This document shows, piece after piece, positions 1-8,547 of a stretch of 40,005 bases of DNA. Source of the stretch: CAZEGV01 sp964511645 (GTDB lineage: Bacteria; Bacteroidota; Bacteroidia; Cytophagales; JAAEPT01); assembly GCA_964511645.1 (NCBI GenBank), contig CAZEGV010000020.1:1-40005 (forward strand). Direction: 5' to 3'. Position 1 is the stretch's first letter. Each line of letters starts with the position of its first letter. The notes below the pieces were generated by a model. That model had not been told where the DNA came from. It saw only the letters and a program-made list of their open reading frames with translations, and did not search any database. The position numbers and the translations under genes are program-made.

Positions 1-1
1 T

Positions 2-55
2 TGCAAAAAACAATTCAATCTAAATTAGACTCATATTATAGTTAAACTGGTATTA
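2..55 (+). repeat. Left copy of 54-bp window-terminal inverted repeat
   Basis: Bases 2-55 are the exact reverse complement of 39952-40005. Identity stops at base 56 (g here; the right copy continues with t when read in the same direction). Because the repeat touches the outer edge of the window on both sides, the full unit probably extends outward beyond what is shown. An insertion-sequence end or another dispersed repeat would explain it. No transposase fragment is visible, so the type of repeat is not decided. Confidence 0.9.
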
Positions 56-129
56 GTATAAATCGATAGAATAAAAATAATTCAATCGTAATTATACACG
101 ACCCTCACAATTAAAATGGCATCAGAGAA

Positions 130-250
130 GGCTTAGGGATAGTCGTGGAAATCCTTTCCGATTTTTCATCGAAAAGATTGGGAACAAATAGCCCGACGTG
201 AGGATTTACATTATTTGATGTCTTGAATAATAATCACTCCGAACGAAGCC
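130..250 (+). repeat. Structured intergenic repeat, copy A
   Basis: The copy carries the head GGCTTAGGGATAG at 130-142, a central hairpin around 158-181 (ccgattttt pairing with aaaagattgg, with G-T pairs), AGCCCGAC at 190-197, and a tail ending in gaacgaagcccc. It shares the boxes, their order and the orientation with copies B (8383-8540), C (14693-14860) and D (22021-22130), but is the most diverged of the four. It lies just past the stop of the XylF-like gene, on the opposite strand. Whether it is a noncoding RNA, a REP-like mobile repeat or part of a transcript 3' end cannot be told from one window. Confidence 0.6.
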
Positions 251-257
251 CCAAATC

Positions 258-1247
258 CTAATTACCAAATACTTCTCGATGAGTATATATGTGTAACTCA
301 TCAATTTTTTCTGCTAAATTTTCTTCTGAAATTACTGTTGAAGAAACCAAATAAGTCTCTACACCGTCTATGTATTCTTTTTTTATACCTTGTAAGTGTA
401 CCGTGTGATGAGGATGTTTCAAGCCTAAGTTCATGGCAACTGCCACAGCACAATTGGCTGATTTATGAATGTCTAAATAAATAGTCATTGCTTGCTTACC
501 CTCAGTGATTCTTCTACAAGCCCCTAATTCAGCATCTAAACCAACTACAATCACCCCTTTGATATGGTGTTCTTCTAAATACTCTATAACTCCCTGTGCG
601 AGTAAATCATTACCTGTGATAATTGCTTCTACAGAGTCTAAACCTGACTCGTGAAGTCTTTGCATTTCTTTATAAGCCTTCATTTTAGACCAAGAAGAAA
701 CATTGGTAGTGTGCAATATAATTTCAGGGGAATTTTTAAATACTTCTTTCTGCCCAGCTTCTATTTGAAGTGTGTTAAAATCAGATAAAGGACCTCCTAG
801 TAAAATAACATTTCCAATTTTTGTTTTTCCAGCTACATAATGGGCTTGTTTTTTTCCAATTTCTTTGGGTGCAAAAGAAATCATTGCATTAGCTTTCACA
901 CCTTCTACAGACCTGCTGTAAGTAATTACTCTCACTCCTTCTTCTTGTGCGTACCTTACCAAAGATGCTGATTTCACTTTATCTACAGGTACTAAAATCA
1001 GAACATCTATTTTATGTGTATGGATGAGTTCTTGGACTTGCTCTTGTTGATGTGCGTAACGCCCCAAGGCAGTTTTGACAAAAACTTCTCCACCTCTTGC
1101 TCTAATTCCATCTTCTATTATTTTAACTTCTACTACCCATCTATCTGTTAGTATATTATCAATACTTAACCCTACTCTTACTTTTTTACCCGCAAAAGTT
1201 ATTAGCGTAAGCATCAATAAGACGCTAGAAAACATTATTTTTTTCAT
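258..1247 (-). CDS. XylF-like periplasmic sugar-binding protein, orphan
   Basis: This 329-residue protein has an N-terminal signal sequence (MKKIMFSSVLLMLTLITFAG) and the type-I periplasmic binding fold. It resembles D-xylose-binding XylF in layout: VRVGLSIDNILTDRW near the start, a segment with VDVL/VP-like spacing (IDVLILVPVDKV), YSRSVEG, ILLGGPLSD, ITGNDLLAQGVIEYL and GLDAELGACRRITEG. Xylose or a related pentose is the family ligand, but the substrate here is inferred only. It is the last gene of the 6914-258 operon, one base after rpe, an enzyme of pentose phosphate metabolism. No ABC permease or ATPase is in the window, so it may serve a transporter encoded elsewhere or act as a sensor subunit. 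Confidence 0.8.
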   Translation of the reverse strand: MKKIMFSSVLLMLTLITFAGKKVRVGLSIDNILTDRWVVEVKIIEDGIRARGGEVFVKTALGRYAHQQEQVQELIHTHKIDVLILVPVDKVKSASLVRYAQEEGVRVITYSRSVEGVKANAMISFAPKEIGKKQAHYVAGKTKIGNVILLGGPLSDFNTLQIEAGQKEVFKNSPEIILHTTNVSSWSKMKAYKEMQRLHESGLDSVEAIITGNDLLAQGVIEYLEEHHIKGVIVVGLDAELGACRRITEGKQAMTIYLDIHKSANCAVAVAMNLGLKHPHHTVHLQGIKKEYIDGVETYLVSSTVISEENLAEKIDELHIYTHREVFGN

Positions 1248-1248
1248 C

Positions 1249-1899
1249 TTATATTGATTTTAATTGTGCAATTGTAGCAATCGGGTTTTCGGCACTAAAA
1301 ACAAAGCTCCCTGCTACAAGAACATCTGCTCCTGCATCTAATAGTTTTTTTGCATTGCTTTGTTTAACTCCGCCGTCTATCTCAATTTTAGTGGTAGCGT
1401 TATTTTTTTTAATGATTTCTTTTAATTCTTTCACTTTGTCGTAGGTAGACTCTATAAATGATTGCCCCCCAAATCCTGGGTTTACCGACATCAAACACAC
1501 TAAGTCTATCTCATTGATAATAGATACGAGTAAGTCTACTGGAGTATGAGGGTTTAATGCTACTCCTACTTGACAACCTTCTGCTTTTATCATTTGTAAC
1601 ACTCGATGTAAATGATTACACGCTTCATAATGAATGGTGATAATATCTGCCCCTACTTTTTTGAAGTCACTAATATAATTTTCTGGTTTCTCTATCATTA
1701 AGTGTACATCTAATGGCTTTTTAGCATGTTTTTTCATTGCTTGGATAACTGGCATACCAAATGAAATATTAGGGACGAATGCTCCATCCATTACATCTAT
1801 ATGAATCCAATCTGCCTTGCTTTTATTTAACATTTCTATTTCACTCTGAATATTAGCAAAATCACAAGCAAGTACTGAAGGGGCTATTAAATGACTCAT
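1249..1899 (-). CDS. rpe: Ribulose-phosphate 3-epimerase
   Basis: This 216-residue TIM-barrel enzyme interconverts D-ribulose 5-phosphate and D-xylulose 5-phosphate in the cytosolic pentose phosphate pathway. Visible family motifs are APSVLACDFANI at the N-terminus, WIHIDVMDGAFVPNISFG with the metal-binding and catalytic aspartate, VHLMIEKPE, MSVNPGFGGQSFI, and EIDGGVKQSNAKKLLDAGADVLVAGSFVF with the second catalytic aspartate. Length is normal for the family. It sits 14 bases after purU and its stop is one base from the start of the XylF-like gene, so all three are probably cotranscribed. Confidence 0.97.
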   Translation of the reverse strand: MSHLIAPSVLACDFANIQSEIEMLNKSKADWIHIDVMDGAFVPNISFGMPVIQAMKKHAKKPLDVHLMIEKPENYISDFKKVGADIITIHYEACNHLHRVLQMIKAEGCQVGVALNPHTPVDLLVSIINEIDLVCLMSVNPGFGGQSFIESTYDKVKELKEIIKKNNATTKIEIDGGVKQSNAKKLLDAGADVLVAGSFVFSAENPIATIAQLKSI

Positions 1900-1913
1900 T
1901 TTTTATCTATTAT

Positions 1914-2768
1914 TTAATCAAAAACTATTGTTTTGTTGTTATACACCATCACTTTTCGTTGAAGATGATTATAAATAGCACGAGATAAAACCAACTTTTC
2001 TAAATCCTTCCCTTTTCTCATTAGGTCTTGAATTGTGTTATTATGATTTACTCTTGCTATTTCTTGTTCTATTATTGGTCCTGCATCAAGGTGTTCTGTT
2101 ATATAATGACTTGTTGCCCCAATTATCTTTACTCCTCGTTTATGTGCCGAGTGATAAGGCTTTGCACCTGGAAACGCTGGTAAGAAAGAGTGGTGAATAT
2201 TAATCGCACGGTTATCGTAATGGCTAATAAAGTCTGATGATAATATCTGCATATAACGTGCCAAGACTACAAAATCTACTTTATATTTTTTAAGTAAAGC
2301 CAATTGCTCTGCTTCCGCTTCTACTTTATTTTCTTTTGTTACTGGTAGGTGATAAAAAGGGATATTAAATTGATCAGCGATGGGTTTAAGGTGTAAGTGA
2401 TTACTGATAATCATTGGAATATTCACTTCCCACTCTCCTGACTGCCATCTACCTAAAATATCATACAAACAATGGTTGAGCTTAGTTACAAATATTGCCA
2501 TATTAGGCACATAATCAGAATGATAAATTTGCCAATTCATTTCAAATTTATCCGCCACAAGCGTTTGAAAACATTCATCAATCTTATCTTTAGCTATTAA
2601 GAAATCATTAATAGACCATTTAACACGCATAAAAAACACATCTTCTTGGTTATCGATATGCTGATCGATTTCAAGAACATTTCCACCGTTTTTGTATACG
2701 AATTCTGTAACAGAAAGTACAATTCCTTTGGCGTCTTTGCAATTCAATAATAGTGTAACTGTTTCCAA
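1914..2768 (-). CDS. purU: Formyltetrahydrofolate deformylase
   Basis: This 284-residue enzyme hydrolyses 10-formyl-tetrahydrofolate to formate and tetrahydrofolate, balancing the one-carbon pool. An N-terminal ACT domain (about residues 1-80, with GIVLSVTEFVYKNGGNVLEIDQH) precedes a formyltransferase domain. The latter shows MAIFVTKLNHCLYDIL, ISNHLHLKPIAD, NIHHSFLPAFPGAKPYHSA and GATSHYITEHLDAGPIIEQ, which hold the Asn/His/Asp catalytic set of the fold. Length is normal. It lies 48 bases after queE in the same operon as folD, which makes or consumes the same folate intermediate, so the pairing is functionally sensible. Confidence 0.95.
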   Translation of the reverse strand: METVTLLLNCKDAKGIVLSVTEFVYKNGGNVLEIDQHIDNQEDVFFMRVKWSINDFLIAKDKIDECFQTLVADKFEMNWQIYHSDYVPNMAIFVTKLNHCLYDILGRWQSGEWEVNIPMIISNHLHLKPIADQFNIPFYHLPVTKENKVEAEAEQLALLKKYKVDFVVLARYMQILSSDFISHYDNRAINIHHSFLPAFPGAKPYHSAHKRGVKIIGATSHYITEHLDAGPIIEQEIARVNHNNTIQDLMRKGKDLEKLVLSRAIYNHLQRKVMVYNNKTIVFD

Positions 2769-2816
2769 ATCCTTTATTTAATAATCATTTCATTATTCAT
2801 AAATCACATTTTCTCA

Positions 2817-3440
2817 TTAAGGAATATCCATATACTTATGTATTTGTAAAGAAACTTTCCATTGAGGGTATTTTTTTACATAATCCACAATAAGAGGTAG
2901 CATTTCTTTTTCTTTCCCCCATTCGGGTTGCAGGTATAAATGACATAAGTAATTTACTTTTTCTCCATGCTCTTCGGCAAATTGAAAGTCTGATTTATTA
3001 AAAATAATAACCTTTAACTCATCGGCAAAACTTCCGAATTTATCTACTGGCTCTTTAAACTTCTTTGGGGAGAATGTAATCCAATCCCAATTACCTGTAA
3101 GTGGATAAACACCAGAAGTTTCTATATGCGTAGCTAATCCTACGTTTTTAATTTCTTTTGTCAACTCGGCTAAGTCATACATCAAAGGTTCACCACCTGT
3201 CACTATTACTATCTCGGCTGGGGTTTTTAATATTTCTTCTATAATAGCTTTAACAGTCACCGAAGGGTAAAGTTTGGCATCCCAACTTTCCTTTACATCG
3301 CACCAATGACAACCTACGTCACAGCCTGCTAGGCGAACAAAAAAAGCAGCTTTTCCTTGGTAAGTCCCTTCTCCCTGAATAGAATAGAACATTTCCATCA
3401 CAGGTAAAACACCATCTTGGTTGATAATTGGATTAGTCAT
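2817..3440 (-). CDS. queE: 7-carboxy-7-deazaguanine synthase
   Basis: This radical-SAM enzyme makes 7-carboxy-7-deazaguanine in the pathway to queuosine. The cluster motif CDVGCHWCDV has C-x3-C-x2-C spacing, preceded by MEMFYSIQGEGTYQGKAAFFVRLAG. VTGGEPLM, ETSGVYPL and TFSPKKFKEP are also typical of QueE. The longest frame opens at 3461 (214 residues), but the second ATG at 3440 is preferred. It overlaps the folD stop as ATGACTAA and leaves the short N-terminus usual for the family (207 residues). QueC, QueD and QueF are not in this window. Confidence 0.95.
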   Translation of the reverse strand: MTNPIINQDGVLPVMEMFYSIQGEGTYQGKAAFFVRLAGCDVGCHWCDVKESWDAKLYPSVTVKAIIEEILKTPAEIVIVTGGEPLMYDLAELTKEIKNVGLATHIETSGVYPLTGNWDWITFSPKKFKEPVDKFGSFADELKVIIFNKSDFQFAEEHGEKVNYLCHLYLQPEWGKEKEMLPLIVDYVKKYPQWKVSLQIHKYMDIP

Positions 3441-4311
3441 TTTGCTGAGCTTGTGTAGCAATTAAAGTATTCTTGAGTAATGCCGCAATTGTCATAGGTC
3501 CTACTCCACCTGGCACAGGTGTTATGTATAATGATTTCGGTGCTACTTCGTCAAACTTCACATCACCCTTAATCACATACCCCCTAGGTGATAACTCATC
3601 CTTTACTCGTGTAATCCCTACATCTATAATCGTCACACCTTCTTTCACATGATCGGCAGTCAGAAATTCAGGTTTTCCAATGGCAATGATAATAATATCA
3701 GCCATTTGGGTTAATTCTTTTAAGTTATAAGTATGGCGATGTGCCAATGTAACGGTGCAATCAAATGGTCTATTCATCAAAACACTCATAGGAGTACCCA
3801 CAATATGACTACGTCCAATCACTACACAATGCTTCCCTTTTGTAGGGATATTATAACGTTTTAATAACATCGTAATTCCAAAAGGAGTAGCTGGCAATAA
3901 TGCTGGCTCTCCTGCTAGCATGCGTCCAAGATTCATTTCATGAAACCCATCTACATCTTTTTTTGGTAAAATTGCTTTTGTTACTTTTTTAACGTCAATA
4001 TGGGCTGGCAATGGTAATTGAACAATTAAACCATTAATATTATCATCTTCATTAATCTCTTCGACCTTAAGTAGAAGTTCTTCCTCTGTAGTGTTGTCAG
4101 GCATTTGTATCAGTGTAGATTCAAATCCACAAACTTCACAGGCTTTTACCTTACTCTCCACATAAGTTTGGCTTGCTCCATCCTCTCCTACCAAAATAGC
4201 CGCTAAATGAGGTGCTTTACCTCCTCTAGCTTTTATTTTATTTACTTCTAAAGCAATCTCTTCTTTTACCTCCGCAGAAGTCGCTTTCCCATCTATTAAT
4301 GTGTATCCCAT
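3433..4311 (-). CDS. folD: Methylenetetrahydrofolate dehydrogenase / methenyltetrahydrofolate cyclohydrolase
   Basis: This 292-residue bifunctional enzyme interconverts 5,10-methylene-, 5,10-methenyl- and 10-formyl-tetrahydrofolate using NADP. Visible motifs are YVESKVKACE with the catalytic Lys, GLIVQLPLPAHID, ILPKKDVDGFHEMNLGRM, VVIGRSHIVGTPMSVLM for the dinucleotide site, and TPVPGGVGPMTIAALLKNT near the C-terminus. It starts one base after the DUF349 gene and its stop overlaps the chosen queE start by 8 bases, showing translational coupling within the operon. Confidence 0.97.
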   Translation of the reverse strand: MGYTLIDGKATSAEVKEEIALEVNKIKARGGKAPHLAAILVGEDGASQTYVESKVKACEVCGFESTLIQMPDNTTEEELLLKVEEINEDDNINGLIVQLPLPAHIDVKKVTKAILPKKDVDGFHEMNLGRMLAGEPALLPATPFGITMLLKRYNIPTKGKHCVVIGRSHIVGTPMSVLMNRPFDCTVTLAHRHTYNLKELTQMADIIIIAIGKPEFLTADHVKEGVTIIDVGITRVKDELSPRGYVIKGDVKFDEVAPKSLYITPVPGGVGPMTIAALLKNTLIATQAQQND

Positions 4312-4312
4312 T

Positions 4313-6076
4313 TTATTTTGTTTCTAAGTTTTTTAGAAATCTTATTTGATGTTGGATTTCTTTTCTTTCCTTAGATAAGCTTTCTTTTTTATCATCAACG
4401 TCTTTCTTAACTGACTCCAATTGTTTAGAGTGAGTAAAGAAGCCTAAATTAGTCTCTAAAACATCTACCTCGTTATCAATTTTAGAAACTCTGTCTCTCA
4501 ACTTTATGATTGTTCTAGAAATTTCTTTTTCTCCTAAGTCACCAAATGAAGCTAAGGCAACTTTATGCTTGAGTTCAGAAAATATTTTATCATCCATTTC
4601 CGCTTTTGATTGTTCTAAAAACACATCACAAGCTTCTTTAAAGCTACTTTCTATTTCTCGTTTATTATCACGAGGCACATAACCGATTCCCTGATAAGCT
4701 TGAGTCAATTCTTCAAACTCTTCTACTGATTTGGCTTTAGCTAACTTGGTTATTACTTCTTGTTTTTTGCCTAAATTAACTTTAAACTCTTCATCCTGCT
4801 CTTTCCGTAATAATTCTCTTTCATCAAAAAATGAATTACACAAAGTACGAAATTCTGCAAATATAGAGTCATTCACCTTACGTGGTGCTTGCCCGATATT
4901 CTTCCAATTGGCTTGAATGCTTTTCACCTTATCAATTTTATCATTTAAACTGAGTTCAGCATTCTCTTTTAATGATTCTACTTCTTTTATTAAAGTTTTC
5001 TTTTTTTCTAAGTTAGTTTCTCTTTCTCCATCCAATACTGAAAAAAAAGCCGATTTAGCTTCAAAAAAGGCTTTGTTATAACTCCAGAATTCTTTCGAAA
5101 TATCTTTTGCTTTAACTTCTAAAACCTGTCCAGCCTCTCTCCACATCTCTTGGATACCTTTTATCTCATCTGTCCATAATCGCCATTCAGAGATATTATC
5201 CGAAGATTTTTCGGCGTAAGTCTTAGTGTGCTGAAGAATTATTTCTTTTACTTTATAATTTTTTTCTAATTTTTCTTTAAACTCTTTTACGACAATCTCT
5301 CTTTTGTCTCTCAGTTGCTGAGAAACACTTTTAATACGCTCCCATAACTGCTCGTTTACTTCTTCTGGAGCTCTACCGATAAATTTATACTGCTCAAAAA
5401 CATCATTAAATTTACGCAACGCTTTATTAACTACTGGCTCATCCAATAAGGCTTCGGCTTGTTTACATAGGTTTTCTTTTTCTTCTTTATTTTTTTGACG
5501 GTCTAAGTCCCTAAGATCATTAAGCCTATTGTGATTATTATAAAAAATGGTCATCAAACCATGGTAATTGGCATATAATTCATTCTTATCTGCTGACTGG
5601 ATTGGCTCTGCTTCTTTCCACGATTGCTGAATTTCACGAGCTTTCTGAAAATTAACTCCTTTCACATCTCCGTTTGCCAGTTCTCTGAGTTTTTCTAATA
5701 AAATTCTTTTCTTTTGCAAATTGCTTTTAAGTTGTTCTGCTCGTTGCGAACGATAATCCTTAAAATATTTTTTGAGTTTTTCTTTTGAATCAAAAAATGC
5801 TCTATCACTATCTGATTGACGATATTCAAAACCTGTTTTTTCTCCTCCATCTGCTAAGAATACAGCCAAGGCTTCTTTCTCTTCTTCTTTGTAAAAGTTC
5901 AAGTATAATGAAGTGATTTTATTTACTTCATCTTCACGTTTCAATACATCAGGCTCTTTTGCTAGTTTTTTTAATGCTTCTAATAGCTCGTCTTTACTCA
6001 ATCCAGAATAATCAAATTCTTCGTGGTTTGACACTTCTAATACTAGGCTTTCATTATCTTGTACTTCTTGTTTCAT
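4313..6076 (-). CDS. DUF349 repeat protein
   Basis: This 587-residue, highly charged, almost wholly helical protein has no signal peptide or TM segment. About five copies of the DUF349 unit can be recognised by their IQ-x-W-[KR]-x-x-G or YQ-x-I-G signatures: IQQSWKEAEPI, YKFIGRAPEEV, IQEMWREAGQV, IQANWKNIGQAPRKV and YQGIGYVPRD. Each is followed by an F-[FY]-x-x-[KR]-like helix. The C-terminal ~70 residues look like a coiled coil (VDVLETNLGFFTHSKQLESVKKDVDDKKESL region). DUF349 proteins are common in Bacteroidota; their function is not established to my knowledge. It lies between yqgE and folD in a tight operon, which gives no specific clue. Confidence 0.9.
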   Translation of the reverse strand: MKQEVQDNESLVLEVSNHEEFDYSGLSKDELLEALKKLAKEPDVLKREDEVNKITSLYLNFYKEEEKEALAVFLADGGEKTGFEYRQSDSDRAFFDSKEKLKKYFKDYRSQRAEQLKSNLQKKRILLEKLRELANGDVKGVNFQKAREIQQSWKEAEPIQSADKNELYANYHGLMTIFYNNHNRLNDLRDLDRQKNKEEKENLCKQAEALLDEPVVNKALRKFNDVFEQYKFIGRAPEEVNEQLWERIKSVSQQLRDKREIVVKEFKEKLEKNYKVKEIILQHTKTYAEKSSDNISEWRLWTDEIKGIQEMWREAGQVLEVKAKDISKEFWSYNKAFFEAKSAFFSVLDGERETNLEKKKTLIKEVESLKENAELSLNDKIDKVKSIQANWKNIGQAPRKVNDSIFAEFRTLCNSFFDERELLRKEQDEEFKVNLGKKQEVITKLAKAKSVEEFEELTQAYQGIGYVPRDNKREIESSFKEACDVFLEQSKAEMDDKIFSELKHKVALASFGDLGEKEISRTIIKLRDRVSKIDNEVDVLETNLGFFTHSKQLESVKKDVDDKKESLSKERKEIQHQIRFLKNLETK

Positions 6077-6083
6077 CTCTCAG

Positions 6084-6644
6084 TTAGTTTAATTGAGGGT
6101 CTACTGGGTAATTTGCAATTTCTTTATACTCTCCTCCTTTGTCTATCAATATTGATTTCCACAAATCTTCGGATAAGTCTGTAAATATATTAAAATTAAG
6201 TGGGAGTTTAATCCAACTCTTTTTCTTTATTTCATCTTGTAATTGGGTCAAATCCCAACCTGAATAACCCAAGAAAAATTTAATCCTACCTGAAGAAAGT
6301 ATCCCTCGCTGATTCCACTCTTTTATTTGATTAAAATCTCCTCCCCAATATAGATTGTCAGCTACTTGAAGAGAACCTTCCAAATCTTCATAAGTATGTA
6401 TATAATGCAAGGTCTCTTCCTCTACTGGCCCGCCAAAACATAAACCAAAACTCTCTCCTTGCCAGTCCTCTATTACATCTGAGAGCTCAACCCCTAGATA
6501 AGGATTATTTAAAATAAAACCTACATATCCGCCTTCATTTTCGACCATCAATATCACTGATCGTGCAAAATTAGGATCAGCCATAAATGGCTCTGATAAA
6601 AGCAAATTAGTGTTTTTTATTGCTGTGAAATCAAAAATATTCAC
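6084..6644 (-). CDS. YqgE/AlgH family protein
   Basis: This 186-residue cytosolic protein matches the UPF0301 (YqgE/AlgH) family: LLLSEPFMADPNFARSVILMVENEGGYVGFILNN at the start, FGGPVEEETLHYIH in the middle, and KFFLGYSGWDLTQLQDEIKKKSWI towards the end. The molecular role of the family is unsettled. It lies 18 bases downstream of the DUF1456 gene and 7 bases upstream of the DUF349 gene, in the second position of the operon. Confidence 0.93.
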   Translation of the reverse strand: MNIFDFTAIKNTNLLLSEPFMADPNFARSVILMVENEGGYVGFILNNPYLGVELSDVIEDWQGESFGLCFGGPVEEETLHYIHTYEDLEGSLQVADNLYWGGDFNQIKEWNQRGILSSGRIKFFLGYSGWDLTQLQDEIKKKSWIKLPLNFNIFTDLSEDLWKSILIDKGGEYKEIANYPVDPQLN

Positions 6645-6662
6645 TCTTGTACCAATGCAACA

Positions 6663-6914
6663 TTAAACATCTTTCTTTTCACGTTTATCAGGCATTGGAC
6701 CTCTTAGGTGCACAACTAATCCATTTAAAAAATTACGTAAAATCTGGTCTCCACAATTCTTATAATTAGGGTGGTCATCACTTCTAAAGAATGCTCCTAA
6801 CTCTGCTTTAGATACTTTAAAATCTACCAGGTTACATATCTCCACTATATCGGTATCTCTTAATTTATGTGCTACCCTTAATTTTTTAAAAATATCGTTA
6901 TTTGTTAAGCTCAT
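6663..6914 (-). CDS. DUF1456 family protein, single-repeat form
   Basis: This 83-residue protein matches DUF1456 (YehS-like): MSLTNNDIFKKLRVAHKLRDTDIVEICNLVDFKVSKAELGAFF followed by CGDQILRNFLNGLVVHLRG. Proteobacterial YehS proteins are about twice as long with two such units; here only one is present, followed by a short charged tail (PDKREKKDV). The frame is intact and first in a good operon, so the short form looks genuine rather than truncated. Function unknown. A well-formed promoter lies 26-57 bases upstream of the start codon. Confidence 0.85.
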   Translation of the reverse strand: MSLTNNDIFKKLRVAHKLRDTDIVEICNLVDFKVSKAELGAFFRSDDHPNYKNCGDQILRNFLNGLVVHLRGPMPDKREKKDV

Positions 6915-6939
6915 AAGTCTCTTAAGTTTGTGTTAGTCA

Positions 6940-6971
6940 CAAAGGTAAACAAAAGACATTGTTTACACAAA
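6940..6971 (-). promoter_or_regulatory. Promoter of the 6914-258 operon
   Basis: Read on the minus strand, the segment is TTTG (6971-6968), 20 bases, then TACCTTTG (6947-6940), an exact match to the Bacteroidota TTTG / TAnnTTTG consensus. The expected transcription start near 6935 would leave a leader of about 20 bases before the DUF1456 start codon. Confidence 0.75.
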
Positions 6972-6973
6972 AA

Positions 6974-7870
6974 TCAATCTACTGAACCTTCGATAAAAGC
7001 TAAAATCATTTCAAAATATTTTTCTCCACCTATTGTCCAGATATTAAGATGTGTACCTCCTTGTACTTCTAAGAACTTTTTTTCGGAATGTGGGATGGCT
7101 TCATAATTATTTTTTCCGTACAATAACTTAATTCTCTTGTCGGCATCTCCGTGTATCATATAAATAGGCTGAGTAATGGCTTTACAAGACTCAATAGGCT
7201 TTACCTTATCAGGATCAAAGCTTGCCATTATACCTGCTCTATTAATCACATAATTAACTATAAACTGAGGGAGAAAGTCTCCTATTGAACTCTTAATATA
7301 ATCATTAACAATTAACCTAAAGTCAGAGAAGGTGCTTTCTATTATACCAAACTTTATTCGCTTATCTATTGCCATAGCTTGCAAACAAACTGCAGCACCT
7401 AAGGATTGTCCCCAAACTCCTATCCTCTTTACAGATTTATTTTTCTCCAATTCATCTACCAAAGCCAACAAGTCATGCTTCTCATAATAACCGAAAGCAC
7501 AATATTTTCCTTCGCTTTGACCATGTGCTCGCTGGTCTAATGCCGCTACATTATATCCTTTGTCATTAAGATACTGAGCTAGCGGAATAAAATGCTCTTT
7601 AGAGGCTCGAATCCCATGTACCAAAATAACAGTTCCTTTAGCTGTATCTAATTTTGATTTTGAGTAGAAAGCAGATAAGCTTATCCCGTCATGTTTATTA
7701 AAAACTTGAATTTCTTCGAAACCTTGTGGTAATTCTTTTTGAGTTAAGGGTTCTCTAAAAGACAATAAAGGATGCTTGATTTGAACAATTATACTCGGCA
7801 ACAAATAGTTCAATATAAAGCCTGTAAGTAATAGAGTAACTAAAGAACCGTATACTAGTTTTCTTTTCAT
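6974..7870 (-). CDS. Membrane-anchored alpha/beta hydrolase
   Basis: This 298-residue protein starts with an uncleaved-looking hydrophobic segment (LVYGSLVTLLLTGFILNYLLP) and continues with a serine hydrolase domain. The oxyanion region is VILVHGIRASKEHF, the nucleophile elbow is GVWGQSLGAAV, the acid is in IHGDADKRI and the catalytic His is in GGTHLNIW. An SEGKYCAFGYYEKHDL segment recalls the BAAT/YhfR-type peptidase S9/S15-like hydrolases. Substrate is unknown. Its start overlaps the acetyltransferase stop by 4 bases (ATGA), so the two are translationally coupled. Confidence 0.9.
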   Translation of the reverse strand: MKRKLVYGSLVTLLLTGFILNYLLPSIIVQIKHPLLSFREPLTQKELPQGFEEIQVFNKHDGISLSAFYSKSKLDTAKGTVILVHGIRASKEHFIPLAQYLNDKGYNVAALDQRAHGQSEGKYCAFGYYEKHDLLALVDELEKNKSVKRIGVWGQSLGAAVCLQAMAIDKRIKFGIIESTFSDFRLIVNDYIKSSIGDFLPQFIVNYVINRAGIMASFDPDKVKPIESCKAITQPIYMIHGDADKRIKLLYGKNNYEAIPHSEKKFLEVQGGTHLNIWTIGGEKYFEMILAFIEGSVD

Positions 7871-8376
7871 ATTGACTTAATTACTACATTTTTTCGCATA
7901 AAAAAATCTTTCACTTCTCTACCGTCATAATGATAACTTGTAATTGTCTTTATGTACTGAAAGCCATCATCTTTATAAAATCTAATGGCTTTTTCATTTT
8001 CTTTACTTACTTCTAGCTCTATAGCTTCTATTTCATTATTTACCGCATATTGGTTAATAAACTCAAGTGTTTTTTGACCGATATTTTGCCCTCTGTATTC
8101 TTTAAGAATGTAGAGTTTACTTAGCACAAGTGTGTTTTCTTTGGTCTGAATGCCTAAATACCCTGATACTGTCCCTGATATCTTTAACAAAAAATATTGA
8201 TAGTTATCATTTTCTATTTGAGATTGAATTGCTTCTACTGATTGATTTTTTGTGATAAATTCCTCGACAAACTCAACAGGTGTGTAAGCATCATAAATCT
8301 CGTGAAATACTATTTTTGCAATACTTTCAATTTGCTGGATATCAGAAAGCTTGTTTACTTGGGTGATGTTAAACAT
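7867..8376 (-). CDS. GNAT family N-acetyltransferase
   Basis: This 169-residue protein has the GNAT fold. The acetyl-CoA pyrophosphate loop is visible in LYILKEYRGQNIGQKTLEFI (R-G-Q-x-I-G), followed by the helix and strand IEAIELEVSKENEKAIRFYKDDGFQYI, the usual motif B (N-x-x-A-x-x-F-Y-x-x-x-G-F). The acceptor, whether a small molecule or protein N-terminus, cannot be told. It is followed by the overlapping hydrolase gene. Only 8 bases separate its start codon from the edge of repeat copy B, which fills the whole space to the upstream gene. Confidence 0.9.
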   Translation of the reverse strand: MFNITQVNKLSDIQQIESIAKIVFHEIYDAYTPVEFVEEFITKNQSVEAIQSQIENDNYQYFLLKISGTVSGYLGIQTKENTLVLSKLYILKEYRGQNIGQKTLEFINQYAVNNEIEAIELEVSKENEKAIRFYKDDGFQYIKTITSYHYDGREVKDFFMRKNVVIKSI

Positions 8377-8382
8377 TTTTTT

Positions 8383-8540
8383 TGGCTTAGGGATAGAGCG
8401 GTTTGTTTGAAATCTTTTTTATTTTTTTGTTCTGTATTTCGACAAACTCAATATGACACAAAAAAAATAAAAAAAATTGAGTAGCGAAAGCCCGACCGTA
8501 GCTGCGAAATAGCAGTAATGAGCGTAGCGAAAGGGAAGCT
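8383..8540 (+). repeat. Structured intergenic repeat, copy B
   Basis: The copy has GGCTTAGGGATAGAGCGG (8384-8401), tttgtttgaaatc, a long AT-rich arm, a loop holding TCGACAAACTCAATATGACAC, a return arm, GAGTAGCGAAAGCCCGACC (8479-8497), and a tail with ctgcgaaatagcag and gcgaaagggaagctccc. The AGGGATAGAGCGG-to-tttgaa stretch is identical to copy D over about 22 bases. The distal GGCTT and AAGCC can pair. It fills the gap between two minus-strand genes, whose transcript would carry the complementary strand of the element. Confidence 0.75.
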
Positions 8541-8547
8541 CCCAATA

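Noticed and set aside
2..55. Complete insertion sequence at the window edge
   Set aside because: Only 54 bases are shared and no transposase fragment follows inward on either side. The type of repeat cannot be claimed.
8242..8484. 80-codon plus-strand open frame
   Set aside because: It overlaps the start of the GNAT gene and repeat copy B on the other strand. Its translation has no domain and is explained by the complement of these.
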